From NCBI RefSeq assembly GCF_006716425.1, contig NZ_VFOZ01000003.1, positions 62,001 through 126,000 of the forward strand: a stretch of DNA of 64,000 bases, given 5' to 3'. The notes under the pieces were generated by a model that saw nothing but the letters and a program-made list of their open reading frames with translations, had not been told where the DNA came from and made no database searches. How positions within the stretch are numbered: position 1 is the first letter of the stretch; each line of letters starts with the position of its first letter. This DNA is from Actinoallomurus bryophytorum. Its GTDB lineage: Bacteria > Actinomycetota > Actinomycetes > Streptosporangiales > Streptosporangiaceae. This document shows, in pieces, positions 34,595 to 43,498 of the stretch. A program made the position numbers and the translations under genes.

Positions 34595-35578
34595 GTGCGC
34601 ACCGTGCGCGCGGTGGTGACGGGGGCGGCCGGGTTCGTCGGGAGCCAGGTGGCGGAGGCGATGGCCCGCGCCGGGCACGAGGTCGTCGCCGTGGACGCGC
34701 TCGAACGCTCGGCCTCGCCCGCCGCGGCGCGAGCGAACTGGTCGACGCTGGCCGGCCGCGGTGAGATCACGCGGACCGCGTGCGACCTGGCCACCGGTGA
34801 CCTCGAACCGCTCGCCGAGGCGGACGTGGTCGTGCACCTGGCCGGGCGGCCCGGCGTACGCAGCTCGTGGGGCGCGGGCCGCGCCGACACGGAGCGCGAC
34901 AACGTGACCGCCACCCGGCGGCTGCTCGCGGCCTGCGAGGCCGCCACGGAGCGCCCGCGCGTCGTCGTCGCGTCCAGTTCGTCGGTGTACGGCTCGGCGG
35001 GCGTACGTCCGCACACCGAGCGAGACCCCCTGCGCCCCGCCAGCCCGTACGCGGCGAGCAAGGCGGAGGTCGAACGCCTCACCGCACAGGCCGCGGGGCG
35101 CGGGCTGCCCGCCGTCGTGCTGCGCTTCTTCTCGGTCTACGGCCCCCGGCAGCGGCCCGACATGGCGTTCCACCGGTTCATCGAGGCCGGGCTGCGCGGT
35201 CGCCCGCTCCCCGTCCTCGGGGACGGCGGGCAGTCGCGCGCCTTCACGCACGTATCCGACGTCGTGGCCGCCACGCTCGCCGCGGCCACCACCGACCTGC
35301 CGTACGGCACCGTGCTCAACATCGGGCACCCCGAACACGTGCCGGTGCGGGAGGCGATCGCGGTGCTGGCCGGGCTGCTCGGCGTACGGCCCCGCGTCCG
35401 CCACCACGCCGCCGTGGCCGGGGACGCGGCACGTACCTGGGCGGACAGCGGCGAGGCCGCGCGCCTGCTCGGCTGGTCGGCCGGGGTGGACCTGGCCGCC
35501 GGTCTCGCGGACCAGCTCGCCTGGCACCGCGCCGGCCGGACGCGACCGGCACCCGCACGCGCCGGACAGCCGGCATGA
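34595..35578 (+). CDS. NAD-dependent epimerase/dehydratase (nucleotide sugar)
   Basis: A 327-residue extended SDR. The nucleotide-binding motif is TGAAGFVGSQ near residue 9, the catalytic YxxxK is YAASK with a preceding Ser cluster (ASSSSVYG), and the FFSVYGPRQRPDMAFHRFI segment is typical of UDP-glucose 4-epimerase-like enzymes. It would epimerise or dehydrate a nucleotide sugar for the glycosyltransferases that follow. GTG start; its stop overlaps the next ATG (ATGA). First gene of a six-gene unit. Confidence 0.9.
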   Translation: MRTVRAVVTGAAGFVGSQVAEAMARAGHEVVAVDALERSASPAAARANWSTLAGRGEITRTACDLATGDLEPLAEADVVVHLAGRPGVRSSWGAGRADTERDNVTATRRLLAACEAATERPRVVVASSSSVYGSAGVRPHTERDPLRPASPYAASKAEVERLTAQAAGRGLPAVVLRFFSVYGPRQRPDMAFHRFIEAGLRGRPLPVLGDGGQSRAFTHVSDVVAATLAAATTDLPYGTVLNIGHPEHVPVREAIAVLAGLLGVRPRVRHHAAVAGDAARTWADSGEAARLLGWSAGVDLAAGLADQLAWHRAGRTRPAPARAGQPA

Positions 35579-36798
35579 CCGGAGAAGCCCCCGAGACCCA
35601 GGCGTCCCCTGCGGGGCCGCCGGAAGTACGCGCGGCCTACTTCGCGTTCGACCGTTTCCCCTCCACCAAGGGCTCGGCGGTGCACATCGGCCAGATGGCG
35701 GCCGAGCTCTTCGAGCGCTTCGGCGGCGGCCTGCTCGGCGTACTGGGCGGAGGGAACCTGCCGCGCTACCAGTGGGAGCCGGGTTCCGGCATCCGGATCG
35801 CGCGCTTCGGCGAGCGGATCCCGAACCTCATCGACCGGGCCGAGGCGTACTCCGCGTGGGTCGCCGCGCACGTCGCCCCGCACGTGGAGACCCTGCGGGT
35901 CTGTCACGTCCGCGACCCGTGGAGCGCGCTGCCGGTCGTGACGGCGCCGGGCCGGCGCTACCCCGTGGTGTACGAGGTCAACGGCCTGCCATCGGTCGAG
36001 CTGGGCCACACGTGGCCGCTGGCGGCCCCGGCCACGCTCGCCAGGATCGCCGAGCTGGAGGACTTCTGCCTGGAGCGGGCGGACGTGGTGGTGGTGCCGT
36101 CGGGTGTGATCGGGACCGCGCTCCGCCGCCGTGGCGTGCCGGGCGAGCGGATCGAGCTGGTGCCGAACGGCGCCGACGTGCCGCCCGAGCGGCCGCGGCC
36201 GGACGACGCGCCGGAGTCCTACCTCGTCTACGCCGGGGCGCTGCAGCCGTGGCAGGGGCTCGACGTGCTGCTCCGCGCCTTCGCCCGGCTGGCGGACCTG
36301 ACCGGCCTGAGGCTGGTCATCCTCTCCTCCGTGCCGGAACGCCGCGCACGGGCGCTGCGGCGCCTGGCCGAGCGCCTCGGCGTCGAGGACCGCGTGGTCT
36401 GGAGGTTCACGCTGCCGCACGCCGAGGTGGCCGCCTGGCTGGCCGGCGCGGCCGTCTCGGTGGCGCCGCTGACGGGTTGTGCGCGCAACGTCGACCAGGG
36501 CTGCGCGCCGCTGAAGATCCTGGAGTCGATGGCCGCCGGCACGCCGGTCGTGGCCTCCGGCCTGCCCGCCGTACGCGAGCTGATGGCCGACGGTGTGCAC
36601 GGCCGGCTCGTCGCCCCGGACCGGCCCGCCGAGCTCGCGCGCGCCATCCGCGTACTCCTGGAGTATCCGGACGCGGCGCGGGCGATGGGGGAGCGCGGGC
36701 GGCGGCGCGTACGCGAGGAGTTCGCCTGGGCCGCGACGCGGGCGAGAATGGCCACAATTTATCGCTCTATCACCTCCAATTCGGGGATAACACGTTGA
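35575..36798 (+). CDS. Glycosyltransferase family 4 protein
   Basis: A 407-residue GT-B glycosyltransferase. The N-terminal acceptor domain starts AAYFAFDRFPSTKGSAVHIGQMAAEL; the C-terminal donor domain has LVPNGADVPPERP, YLVYAGALQPWQGLDVLLRAFARL and the GT4 signature LKILESMAAGTPVVASGLPAVREL with the EX7E-type glutamates. Likely substrate is a nucleotide sugar from the epimerase. The extreme C-terminus (TIYRSITSNSGITR) is coded with much lower GC than the rest. Overlaps the epimerase stop by four bases. Confidence 0.9.
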   Translation: MTGEAPETQASPAGPPEVRAAYFAFDRFPSTKGSAVHIGQMAAELFERFGGGLLGVLGGGNLPRYQWEPGSGIRIARFGERIPNLIDRAEAYSAWVAAHVAPHVETLRVCHVRDPWSALPVVTAPGRRYPVVYEVNGLPSVELGHTWPLAAPATLARIAELEDFCLERADVVVVPSGVIGTALRRRGVPGERIELVPNGADVPPERPRPDDAPESYLVYAGALQPWQGLDVLLRAFARLADLTGLRLVILSSVPERRARALRRLAERLGVEDRVVWRFTLPHAEVAAWLAGAAVSVAPLTGCARNVDQGCAPLKILESMAAGTPVVASGLPAVRELMADGVHGRLVAPDRPAELARAIRVLLEYPDAARAMGERGRRRVREEFAWAATRARMATIYRSITSNSGITR

Positions 36799-36811
36799 TA
36801 GTGTCCGCCCC

Positions 36812-37537
36812 ATGTTCTGGCGGAACACGCGCGAAGCGATCGGCCGCTTCCACCCCGTACACCAGCAGCTGACCACCGAGCGCACGGTGTCGCTGTCGTC
36901 CCGCGCGGGGGAGTGGGCGAGTGTTCTCGCCAGCCTTTCCCAGCACGAGGCGACGGTGAAGCGCCGGAAATGGCGGCTCCCCGCGAGGGCGACCACCGTC
37001 ATGGTGCCGCTCATTCACGTGCTGTCCGAAGACGCCGGCCCCGAAGGCGCGGTCGCGATCGCCGCGGACTTTCGCGGCCCGGACACGCCCGGCAAGACCG
37101 GCCCGAGGCGGGAGGTCCCCGCCGGAGGCCGCGTCCGCAAGATCACCGAATGGTTCGTGCTGGATCCCTGGCTTCAGGCACGTGCGGAGCTGAAGGACGG
37201 CAGCGTCCTGGAGATCAAGGTCACCGACCGGATCCGCCACCGGAAGCTCCACGTGGTCAACGCGCGCAACAAGCACAAGTGGAAGACGAAGAAGAAGGCC
37301 GTGCAGCGCATCGACGTCAAGCGCACGCTGCCCCGTGGTGCCGGCGTACGCCGGCCGGACGCGGCTCCGCCGGGCTGGATCGGGGTGCGCCGCAAGGACG
37401 GCAAGCGGACCGTGCTCAGTGCCATCGCCAAGCTCGGCCGGGTGCCCGGGGAGCAGGAGCAGTTCCCGGTGATCCTCACCGTGGTGACCGAGCTCTTCCG
37501 CTGGACCGCGCCGGCGTCTCCACGGAGGAGCGCGTGA
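36812..37537 (+). CDS. Uncharacterised basic protein inside the glycan locus
   Basis: A 241-residue soluble protein that I cannot place in a family. The first third is neutral, the rest strongly basic (KITEWF, RIRHRKLHVVNARNKHKWKTKKKAVQRIDVKRTLPRG); it ends with ILTVVTELFRWTAP. A beta-rich core around residues 60-190 is suggested by alternating hydrophobics. No signal peptide or membrane helix. It lies between glycosyltransferases and its stop overlaps the next GTG, so a role in the same glycan or its attachment is inferred only from position. Confidence 0.7.
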   Translation: MFWRNTREAIGRFHPVHQQLTTERTVSLSSRAGEWASVLASLSQHEATVKRRKWRLPARATTVMVPLIHVLSEDAGPEGAVAIAADFRGPDTPGKTGPRREVPAGGRVRKITEWFVLDPWLQARAELKDGSVLEIKVTDRIRHRKLHVVNARNKHKWKTKKKAVQRIDVKRTLPRGAGVRRPDAAPPGWIGVRRKDGKRTVLSAIAKLGRVPGEQEQFPVILTVVTELFRWTAPASPRRSA

Positions 37538-37881
37538 ACCCCTGCGGAGCGACCACGGGATTCTTCGTCCTCGGCCGCTGCGGCCGGGCGGCGGTGACGG
37601 TGTGCCGATGCGGCCGCCAGATCTGCGCCGAGCACGCCGACCAGCAGGGTCTGTGCCCGGAGTGCTCCGGCGCCCAGGGCTACGCCGACCCGTACCGGCC
37701 CGGCTGGGCGCGCGGGTTCCGCCGCTCCTACTACCAGCGCAGTTCCTATGACTACGGGGACCCGAACCTGTACACCGGCTACGACATCTACGACCGGAGC
37801 GGGTTCGACCAGGGCGACGACTTCGCCATCGGCGGTGATGTGGACCCGGACTCGGGTGACGGCGGCTGGACCGACAGCTGA
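37534..37881 (+). CDS. Small protein with N-terminal Cys/His zinc-binding motif
   Basis: A 115-residue protein starting with GTG that overlaps the upstream stop (GTGA). The first 50 residues carry the pattern C-x8-CG, CRCGRQICAEH and CPEC, which suggests a zinc-binding treble-clef or B-box-like knuckle. The rest is Tyr/Asp/Gly-rich and probably disordered (SYYQRSSYDYGDPNLYTGYDIY). Its stop shares bases with the next ATG (TGATG). No family recognised; likely an adaptor that pairs with the preceding protein. Confidence 0.65.
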   Translation: MNPCGATTGFFVLGRCGRAAVTVCRCGRQICAEHADQQGLCPECSGAQGYADPYRPGWARGFRRSYYQRSSYDYGDPNLYTGYDIYDRSGFDQGDDFAIGGDVDPDSGDGGWTDS

Positions 37882-38978
37882 TGCGTGTCCTGTGGCTCAC
37901 CGAGCACTATCCGCCGAGCCGTGGCGGCATGGCCGAGTCCTGCGACCGCATCGTACGGGGCCTGCGCGGCGCCGAGGTGGAGGTCGACGTCGCCCACCTG
38001 ACCCGGCGGGACCGGCAGTGGTGGGCCGAACGGGAGTACGGCGGCCGGCTGCTGACCGCGCCGCTCGATGACAATCCCGAGCACGCGCTGCGCCGCCTCT
38101 GGACCGAGCTCACCGGTGAGACCTACACCCACGTCGTCGCGTTCGGCGGCACCTACGCCATGCTGGGCGCGCCCGTACTGGCCGCCTGGCTCGGCGTGCC
38201 TCTCGTCACCTGCCTGCGCGGCAACGACTTCGACACCGGGGTGTTCTCGCTGCGCCGGCGCGAGGCGCTGCTGGCGGCCCTGCGTGCCTCCGCACGCGTG
38301 TGCGTCGTGGCCCGGTCGCACGGCCCGCTCGTGGCCGCCCTGGTCCCGGAGGCGCCGGTGACCTGGGTGACGAACGGCATCGACACGGCGAACTGGGAGA
38401 TCCTCCCGTCCGAGCGGTCCCGCGCGGACGCGTGGCGGGCGTCGTCCGTCTCTCCGGGGCGGCGCGTGCTCGGCCTCATCGGCCAGCTCAAGAACAAGAA
38501 GGGCGTCGGGTTCCTGCTGGACGCCCTGCTCGCGTCCGGCCACGCGGAGGAGTTCCACCTGCTGCTGGTCGGCGAGGTGGAGGACGGCGTCGGGGAACGC
38601 CTGGAGCGCCTCGCGTGGACGCGCATGCCGTTCCTCGAACGCTACGACCTGCCCGCCGTCTACGCGGCCTGCGACCTCGTCGCGCTCCCCTCCTTCTACG
38701 ACGGCCTGCCCAACGTCGCACTGGAGGCCGCGGCGCTGGGCGTACCTCTGCTCGCCTCGGACGCGGGCGGCCTCGCCGACCTGGCCGACGACGAGATCGG
38801 GTTCACCTTCCCCGCCGGTGACCCGTACGCCTGCCGCGCGGCGCTCGACCGCGCGGCACGGGCGACCGGCGAGGAGCTGGCGAAGCTGGGCGCCGCCGCG
38901 GGCGAGCGGGTGCGCCGTGACTTCACCCCGGAGGCGGAGACCGCCGGCTACCTGACCGTCCTGCGGGAGACCGGCTGA
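37881..38978 (+). CDS. Glycosyltransferase family 4 protein
   Basis: A 365-residue GT-B enzyme beginning LWLTEHYPPSRGGMAESCDRIVRGL, the usual GT4 start with a Gly-rich loop. Donor-domain features: VTNGIDTANWE, LIGQLKNKKGVGFLLDALL, VYAACDLVALPSFYDGLPNVALEAAALGVPLLASDAGGL with the EX7E motif region. It is translationally coupled to the zinc-knuckle gene. Sugar and acceptor unknown. Confidence 0.9.
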   Translation: MRVLWLTEHYPPSRGGMAESCDRIVRGLRGAEVEVDVAHLTRRDRQWWAEREYGGRLLTAPLDDNPEHALRRLWTELTGETYTHVVAFGGTYAMLGAPVLAAWLGVPLVTCLRGNDFDTGVFSLRRREALLAALRASARVCVVARSHGPLVAALVPEAPVTWVTNGIDTANWEILPSERSRADAWRASSVSPGRRVLGLIGQLKNKKGVGFLLDALLASGHAEEFHLLLVGEVEDGVGERLERLAWTRMPFLERYDLPAVYAACDLVALPSFYDGLPNVALEAAALGVPLLASDAGGLADLADDEIGFTFPAGDPYACRAALDRAARATGEELAKLGAAAGERVRRDFTPEAETAGYLTVLRETG

Positions 38979-38984
38979 GCCGCG

Positions 38985-39827
38985 GTGATCGTCTGTTACG
39001 CCAACGGCGGCGGTCTGGGGCATCTCACCCGCATTCGCGCGTACCTGCACACGAGGCGGCGGGATGAGCCGGCCACCATCCTGACCGGCTCGCCGTTCGC
39101 CGCCGACCCGCGCGTGACCGGCGGACACCCGGTCCTGTCCGCGCCCGCCGGGCTCGACCACGACGGGCTCCGCCGCTGGATCGGCGCGGTCCTGGCCGAC
39201 CTCGAACCCGCCGAACTGGTCGTGGACGCCTTCCCGGCCGGCCTGGCCGGCGAGCTGACCGCGCGGAGCGTCCCGGCCGGCACCCGGGTCGTGCACCTGG
39301 CCCGGCTGCTCCGCTGGGACGTCTACCGGCCGCTGCTGCCCTCCGTGCCACCGCGCTTCGCCGAGACGTTCCTGGTCGAGCCGGTGACGGCCGGGCACGA
39401 GGCGTACCTCGCCTCGGTGTCCGCGTCGGTCACCGCGCTGGAGCTGACCGAGCCACCGGATGCGTCGACGGGCGTGGAGGGCTGGCTGATCGTGCACTCG
39501 GGGCCGGACCCGGAGACCATGGAACTGGTCGAGTACGCGCGGGAGATGGCCGGGCTGGAGGGCCTGCGGCCACGGCTCACCCTGGTGTCGCCGAGCCGCC
39601 CGGACGCGCTGCCGCCCGACGTCGCGCATCTCGACGTCTATCCGGCGTGGCCGCTCTTTCCCAACGCCGGGCGTGTCATCACCGCTGCCGGCTGCAACAT
39701 CGTCCGTCAGCTCGCCCCCCTGCGGGAACGGCATCGGATGATGCCGTTCCCACGTCGCTTCGACGACCAGTTCGCCCGCGCGGCGCGTGTACGGGCGGGC
39801 ACGGTCCATAGGGGAACGATCGGGTGA
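38985..39827 (+). CDS. GT-B glycosyltransferase-like protein (MurG/UGT-like)
   Basis: A 280-residue protein starting with GTG. It opens with VCYANGGGLGHLTRIRAYL, the Gly-rich acceptor loop plus His typical of MurG/GT28-like enzymes. It has the domain switch near LIVHSGPDPETMELVEYAR and a short donor-side end with VITAAGCNIVRQLA. At 280 residues it is shorter than most GT28 proteins (about 350), so part of the donor domain may be reduced. Last gene of the glycan unit; a stable hairpin follows. Confidence 0.78.
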   Translation: MIVCYANGGGLGHLTRIRAYLHTRRRDEPATILTGSPFAADPRVTGGHPVLSAPAGLDHDGLRRWIGAVLADLEPAELVVDAFPAGLAGELTARSVPAGTRVVHLARLLRWDVYRPLLPSVPPRFAETFLVEPVTAGHEAYLASVSASVTALELTEPPDASTGVEGWLIVHSGPDPETMELVEYAREMAGLEGLRPRLTLVSPSRPDALPPDVAHLDVYPAWPLFPNAGRVITAAGCNIVRQLAPLRERHRMMPFPRRFDDQFARAARVRAGTVHRGTIG

Positions 39828-39841
39828 CGGACGGGGCATCC

Positions 39842-39877
39842 GTGCCCACCACGGAATCCTCGGTCCGTGGTCGGCAC
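39842..39877 (+). terminator. Hairpin after the glycan locus
   Basis: Paired arms GTGCC-c-ACCACGGA and TCCGTGGT-c-GGCAC (13 pairs, one C-C mismatch) around an 8-nt loop, 14 bases past the last stop of the locus. No T-run. Confidence 0.6.
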
Positions 39878-39978
39878 CGATGTCCGGTGGCCGGGCCTGA
39901 CGCAGGGTGATTCCAGCGACAAATGTTCGCTGCGGCCGAACGGCACGGTCGGTTCACCCATTCGGGGAGAGAGGTCAC

Positions 39979-40437
39979 ATGACCACATGGAAGACCATCG
40001 GGGCATTGTCCCTGGCAACCGTCCTGGCCACTGCGGTCGGCATTCCAAGCGCGTACGCCGCCACGGGGACGGTCTTCGCCGACGACCAATACTTCGACTC
40101 GCCCCAGACCCAATGGTCCGTCGTGGCCCCGATGCGCGTCGGTGACTGCAGCATGTTCGGCAACCTCTATCTCAGCAGGCCCGATCCCACCGGTTTCACC
40201 AAGGTCCGGTTTGTTTTCACCACCTCGACCAGCCGCACGAGCAAATTCGACCAGTGGCACAGCTCGTGGAGGTTCCTCGACTCCGCCGGTGGGCAGGTCG
40301 GCGCGCTGGACACCATCGACGGCCTGCGAATGCCGATCGTCAATCACAACTACTGGGGCGAGATAAACACCGGCATCTCGATGACTCCTCATCAGTGGGC
40401 CAGCATCACGCGGGTCGCCTGGACCGGTGAGTGTTAG
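39979..40437 (+). CDS. Small secreted protein, unknown family
   Basis: A 152-residue exported protein. Signal peptide ends with SAYA (residue 27). The mature part is about 125 residues with two Cys (in GDCSMFG and at the very end, TGEC) that can form one disulfide, and a beta-sandwich-like distribution of aromatics (FVFTTSTSRTSKFDQWHSSWRF). GGGGAGAGAGG before the ATG is a strong ribosome site. It lies 49 bp upstream of another secreted protein gene and may share its transcript. Confidence 0.75.
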   Translation: MTTWKTIGALSLATVLATAVGIPSAYAATGTVFADDQYFDSPQTQWSVVAPMRVGDCSMFGNLYLSRPDPTGFTKVRFVFTTSTSRTSKFDQWHSSWRFLDSAGGQVGALDTIDGLRMPIVNHNYWGEINTGISMTPHQWASITRVAWTGEC

Positions 40438-40486
40438 TCATGCCGCTCGCGAACGCTGTGACTTCGGGCAAGGAGAGGAATGGGAA

Positions 40487-41368
40487 ATGAACATCCGACG
40501 ACCAGCCATGATGATGGCGGTGGCCGTATTGGGGGTGCTCTCCGTCGCGACCCCCGCGACCGCCACGGCCGGCACCTTCGGTGCGCTGGTGCCGAGCACC
40601 TTCACGCAGGTCTACAGTCCTCCGAGGACCATTCCGGCAACAGGACCCGTGAGCGTCACCGCCCAGTGCCCGGCCGGGACGGAGGCCGTCTCCGTGGGCG
40701 GCCTGGCCGACACGCTGGACAGCATCACTCCCGGGCCTGGCCACGACAGTGGCGTGGCGACCTCACACGCCTCCAACGGCAACCTGGGTTCCGCGATAGT
40801 CGCCCAGGCCACCTGCGCGCCGACCGCGCAGTTCGCCGGCACGACGGCCTTCACCCATGAGCAGAGCGTCCACTCCACAACGGGAGAGTGGACGGCGACG
40901 GTGACCTGTCCTGCCGGAATGCGCGCGTTCGGAGGAGGCGGGTACTTCAGGGCGGGCAACGGCACCATCAGTACGAGCGAGTTCTTCATGAGCGCCAACA
41001 CCCTTACCGCCAACGGGAGGAGCTGGCTGGTCAGCGCGCTGGACAAGACTTTCACCGACACACTGGTCGTCACCACCCGGTGCGCACCCCAGTCGAGCTC
41101 CACCCGCCTGGTGGAGGAGATCTATCCCATCGTCCCGGTAGCCGGGGCGACCGGCGGAAAGACCAGTGGCTACGCCCACTGCCCGGCGGGCTTCCTGCCG
41201 ATCTCCGGGGGAGCACAGGTCACGACGGACAATCCCCCCTCGGCGGCCCAGCCGCAACTCACCACCTCGGTGCTGGTGGACAACGGCCAGATCGGGTGGT
41301 TCGCGAGCGGCGGTTACAACGCGGGCGAACACGCGCAGCTACACGTCATCGCACTGTGCGGCTCCTGA
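40487..41368 (+). CDS. Secreted protein with three CPAG repeats
   Basis: A 293-residue exported protein. Signal peptide ends around ATPATATA (residue 28). The mature chain is built of three modules of about 85 residues, each opening with a C-P-A-G motif before a Gly pair (AQCPAGTEAVSVGG, VTCPAGMRAFGGGG, AHCPAGFLPISGGA) and each followed by a second Cys (ATCAP, TRCAP, ALCGS), so three likely intramodule disulfides. Function unknown; the fold is probably a beta-sandwich repeat. AAGGAGAGG precedes the ATG. A clean hairpin terminates the unit. Confidence 0.78.
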   Translation: MNIRRPAMMMAVAVLGVLSVATPATATAGTFGALVPSTFTQVYSPPRTIPATGPVSVTAQCPAGTEAVSVGGLADTLDSITPGPGHDSGVATSHASNGNLGSAIVAQATCAPTAQFAGTTAFTHEQSVHSTTGEWTATVTCPAGMRAFGGGGYFRAGNGTISTSEFFMSANTLTANGRSWLVSALDKTFTDTLVVTTRCAPQSSSTRLVEEIYPIVPVAGATGGKTSGYAHCPAGFLPISGGAQVTTDNPPSAAQPQLTTSVLVDNGQIGWFASGGYNAGEHAQLHVIALCGS

Positions 41369-41408
41369 CCGGCCCCCTGCCGAGCCCGGGTTTCGCCTGG
41401 TAGGACAC

Positions 41409-41435
41409 GTAGGCCCCCGTGAATCGGGGGCCTAC
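41409..41435 (+). terminator. Terminator hairpin after the CPAG-repeat gene
   Basis: 11-bp perfect arms (GTAGGCCCCCG at 41409-41419, CGGGGGCCTAC at 41425-41435) with a 5-nt loop. Confidence 0.8.
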
Positions 41436-41546
41436 GCGCGGCTGCACGCCGAACCGCTCGTACTCGGGGTGAACATCATGTTCGAGGGTGACACCGTCCA
41501 CTCCCGATCCGGGCACTGATGACCATGTGGGGGCAGACTGGCCGGT

Positions 41547-42575
41547 ATGGATTCTGCGAACGGCGTGACCGCGGATGAGCTGGCCCGGCGCCTGTCGGCG
41601 CGGCCGAGGGTACGCCTCGCGCGGCTGCCGACGCCGTTGCACCCGGCTCGCCGGTTCTCCGCCGAGGTCGGCGCCGAGGTCTGGCTCAAGCGCGACGACC
41701 TGACCGGGGTCGCGCTCGGCGGCAACAAGATCCGGAAGCTGGAGTTCCTGCTCGGCGAGGCGCGTGAGGCCGGAGCGGACTGCCTGATCACGATGGGCGC
41801 GGCACAGTCCAACCACGCGCGTACGGTGGCCGCGGGCGCGGCGATGAGCGGCCTGCCGTGTCACCTGGTCCTCGGCGGCGACCGCCCGGACCGGCCGACC
41901 GGCAACGTCCTGCTGAGCACGCTGCTGGGCGCCGAGCTGCATTTCACCGGCCTGACCGGCTGGGACGACCTGGCGCGGGTCGCGGAGGATCTGCGTGCGA
42001 CGCTTGCCGCCGACGGCCACCGGCCGTACGTCATCCCGGTCGGCGGTTCGACGCCGTACGGCGCGCTCGGCTTCGCCGCCGCGTACCTGGAGCTGCTCGA
42101 ACAGGCCGCCGCCGAGGGGATCGAGCCCGGTGTGATCGTGCACGCGACGGCGTCGGGCGGCACGCAGTCCGGACTGCACGCGGCACACCGGCTGCTGTTC
42201 CCCGGCGGGGACGGCGGCCCGGCCGTGTGCGGCGTCGTGGCGTCCGGCACGGCCGGCGAGCTGATGCCGGAGGTGGCGGCCCTCGCCGGGGGAGTCGCGG
42301 ACCTGCTCGGCGGCCCGCACGACATCGGCTCGCCGTACGGCATCGACGGTTTCCTCGGCGAGGGCTACGGCGTCTCGACACCCGGCGGCGAGGCGGCCCT
42401 GCGGTTGCTGCTGCGCACCGAGGGCGTACTGACCGACCCGGTGTACACGGCGAAGGCGCTGCACGCGGTCGTCGAACGCGGCGCCGAACTCGCCGGCGGC
42501 AGGCCGCTGGTCTTCTGGCACACCGGCGGCACCCCGGCCGTCTTCTCCGACGAGCATTCCCTGGTCAGCTGGTAG
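41547..42575 (+). CDS. ACC deaminase/D-cysteine desulfhydrase family PLP enzyme
   Basis: A 342-residue fold-type II PLP enzyme. The Schiff-base lysine is K61 in GGNKIRKLE, and GAAQSNHAR is the family Ser-Asn-His loop. The enzymes deaminate 1-aminocyclopropane-1-carboxylate or desulfhydrate D-cysteine; the two cannot be separated safely here, and D-cysteine desulfhydrase is the more common function in such sequences. Monocistronic or weakly linked to the following AraC gene, 30 bp away. Confidence 0.88.
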   Translation: MDSANGVTADELARRLSARPRVRLARLPTPLHPARRFSAEVGAEVWLKRDDLTGVALGGNKIRKLEFLLGEAREAGADCLITMGAAQSNHARTVAAGAAMSGLPCHLVLGGDRPDRPTGNVLLSTLLGAELHFTGLTGWDDLARVAEDLRATLAADGHRPYVIPVGGSTPYGALGFAAAYLELLEQAAAEGIEPGVIVHATASGGTQSGLHAAHRLLFPGGDGGPAVCGVVASGTAGELMPEVAALAGGVADLLGGPHDIGSPYGIDGFLGEGYGVSTPGGEAALRLLLRTEGVLTDPVYTAKALHAVVERGAELAGGRPLVFWHTGGTPAVFSDEHSLVSW

Positions 42576-42605
42576 AACGCCGCGGCGGCGTGGGATGCTG
42601 CCGGG

Positions 42606-43031
42606 GTGATGACCGCGGATCTCGCCGCGCTGCGCCGGGCGCGCGACACGATGGACCGTGACTACGCACGGCCGCTCGACGTGCCCGCGCTGGCGCGTGC
42701 CGCCCACATGTCGGCGGGCCACTTCTCCCGCAGCTTCCGCGCCGCCTTCGGCGAGACGCCCTACAGCTACCTGATGACCCGCCGCATCGAGCGGGCCAAG
42801 GCGCTGCTGCGCCGCGGCGACCTGACCGTGACGGAGGTCTGCTTCGAGGTGGGCTGCTCGTCGCTGGGGTCGTTCAGCTCGCGGTTCACCGAACTGGTCG
42901 GGGAGAGCCCGAGCGCGTACCGCGCCCGGCGCCACGACCAGAGCGCGGCCATCCCGGCGTGCTTCGCCAAGATCTTCACCCGACCGGTCAGAAACGGAGA
43001 AGCCGGACACGCCGCCGGCCCCGTAGCCTGA
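42606..43031 (+). CDS. AraC-family DNA-binding regulator without sensor domain
   Basis: A 141-residue protein consisting of the two AraC helix-turn-helix units: DVPALARAAHMSAGHFSRSFRAAFGETPYSYLMTRRI and DLTVTEVCFEVGCSSLGSFSSRFTELVGESPSAYR. There is no N-terminal sensing domain, so it either binds DNA constitutively or needs a partner. Start GTG 42606 or the next codon ATG 42609. It is five bases ahead of a VOC/glyoxalase gene, a recurring pair in actinomycetes, and most likely controls it. Confidence 0.9.
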   Translation: MMTADLAALRRARDTMDRDYARPLDVPALARAAHMSAGHFSRSFRAAFGETPYSYLMTRRIERAKALLRRGDLTVTEVCFEVGCSSLGSFSSRFTELVGESPSAYRARRHDQSAAIPACFAKIFTRPVRNGEAGHAAGPVA

Positions 43032-43036
43032 CCTGC

Positions 43037-43447
43037 ATGGACCTCAAACTCTCACACTGCGTCGTCCCCGTCGACGATCACGACAAGGCGCTGCACTTCT
43101 ACCGCGACGTGCTCGGCCTCGAAGTACGCAACGACGTCTCCTTCGAGGGAATGCGTTGGGTCACCGTCGGCCCGGCCGCCCAGCCCGAGGTGGAGATCGT
43201 CCTCGAACCACCGGGCGCGAACCCGAACGCCTCACCGGCCGACCGGCAGGTGATCACCGAACTGATGGCCAAGGGCCTGATGGGCCGCCTCGTCTTCGCG
43301 ACCGACGACTGCGACGCCACCTTCGAGAAGATCCAGGCCTCAGGCGCGGAGGTGGTCCAGGAGCCGATCGACCAGCCGTACGGCGTCCGTGACTGTGGCT
43401 TCCGCGACCCGGCCGGAAACCTGCTGCGCTTCACCCAGCCCCGGTAG
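43037..43447 (+). CDS. VOC-family protein (glyoxalase/bleomycin-resistance-like)
   Basis: A 136-residue VOC protein: SHCVVPVDDHDKALHFYRDVLGLE forms the first beta-alpha-beta unit and a second ends with DCGFRDPAGNLLRF. The metal-ligand pattern (His near residue 7, Glu in the EIVLEP strand, terminal acidic residue) is present in part. Possible roles are glyoxalase, dioxygenase or drug binding; not decidable here. Follows the AraC gene with no room for a promoter. Confidence 0.85.
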   Translation: MDLKLSHCVVPVDDHDKALHFYRDVLGLEVRNDVSFEGMRWVTVGPAAQPEVEIVLEPPGANPNASPADRQVITELMAKGLMGRLVFATDDCDATFEKIQASGAEVVQEPIDQPYGVRDCGFRDPAGNLLRFTQPR

Positions 43448-43498
43448 GCCTTTCGCCGCAGGCCGTGCAGGCGCCGGGTATGGGTGATAATCGCTGAG

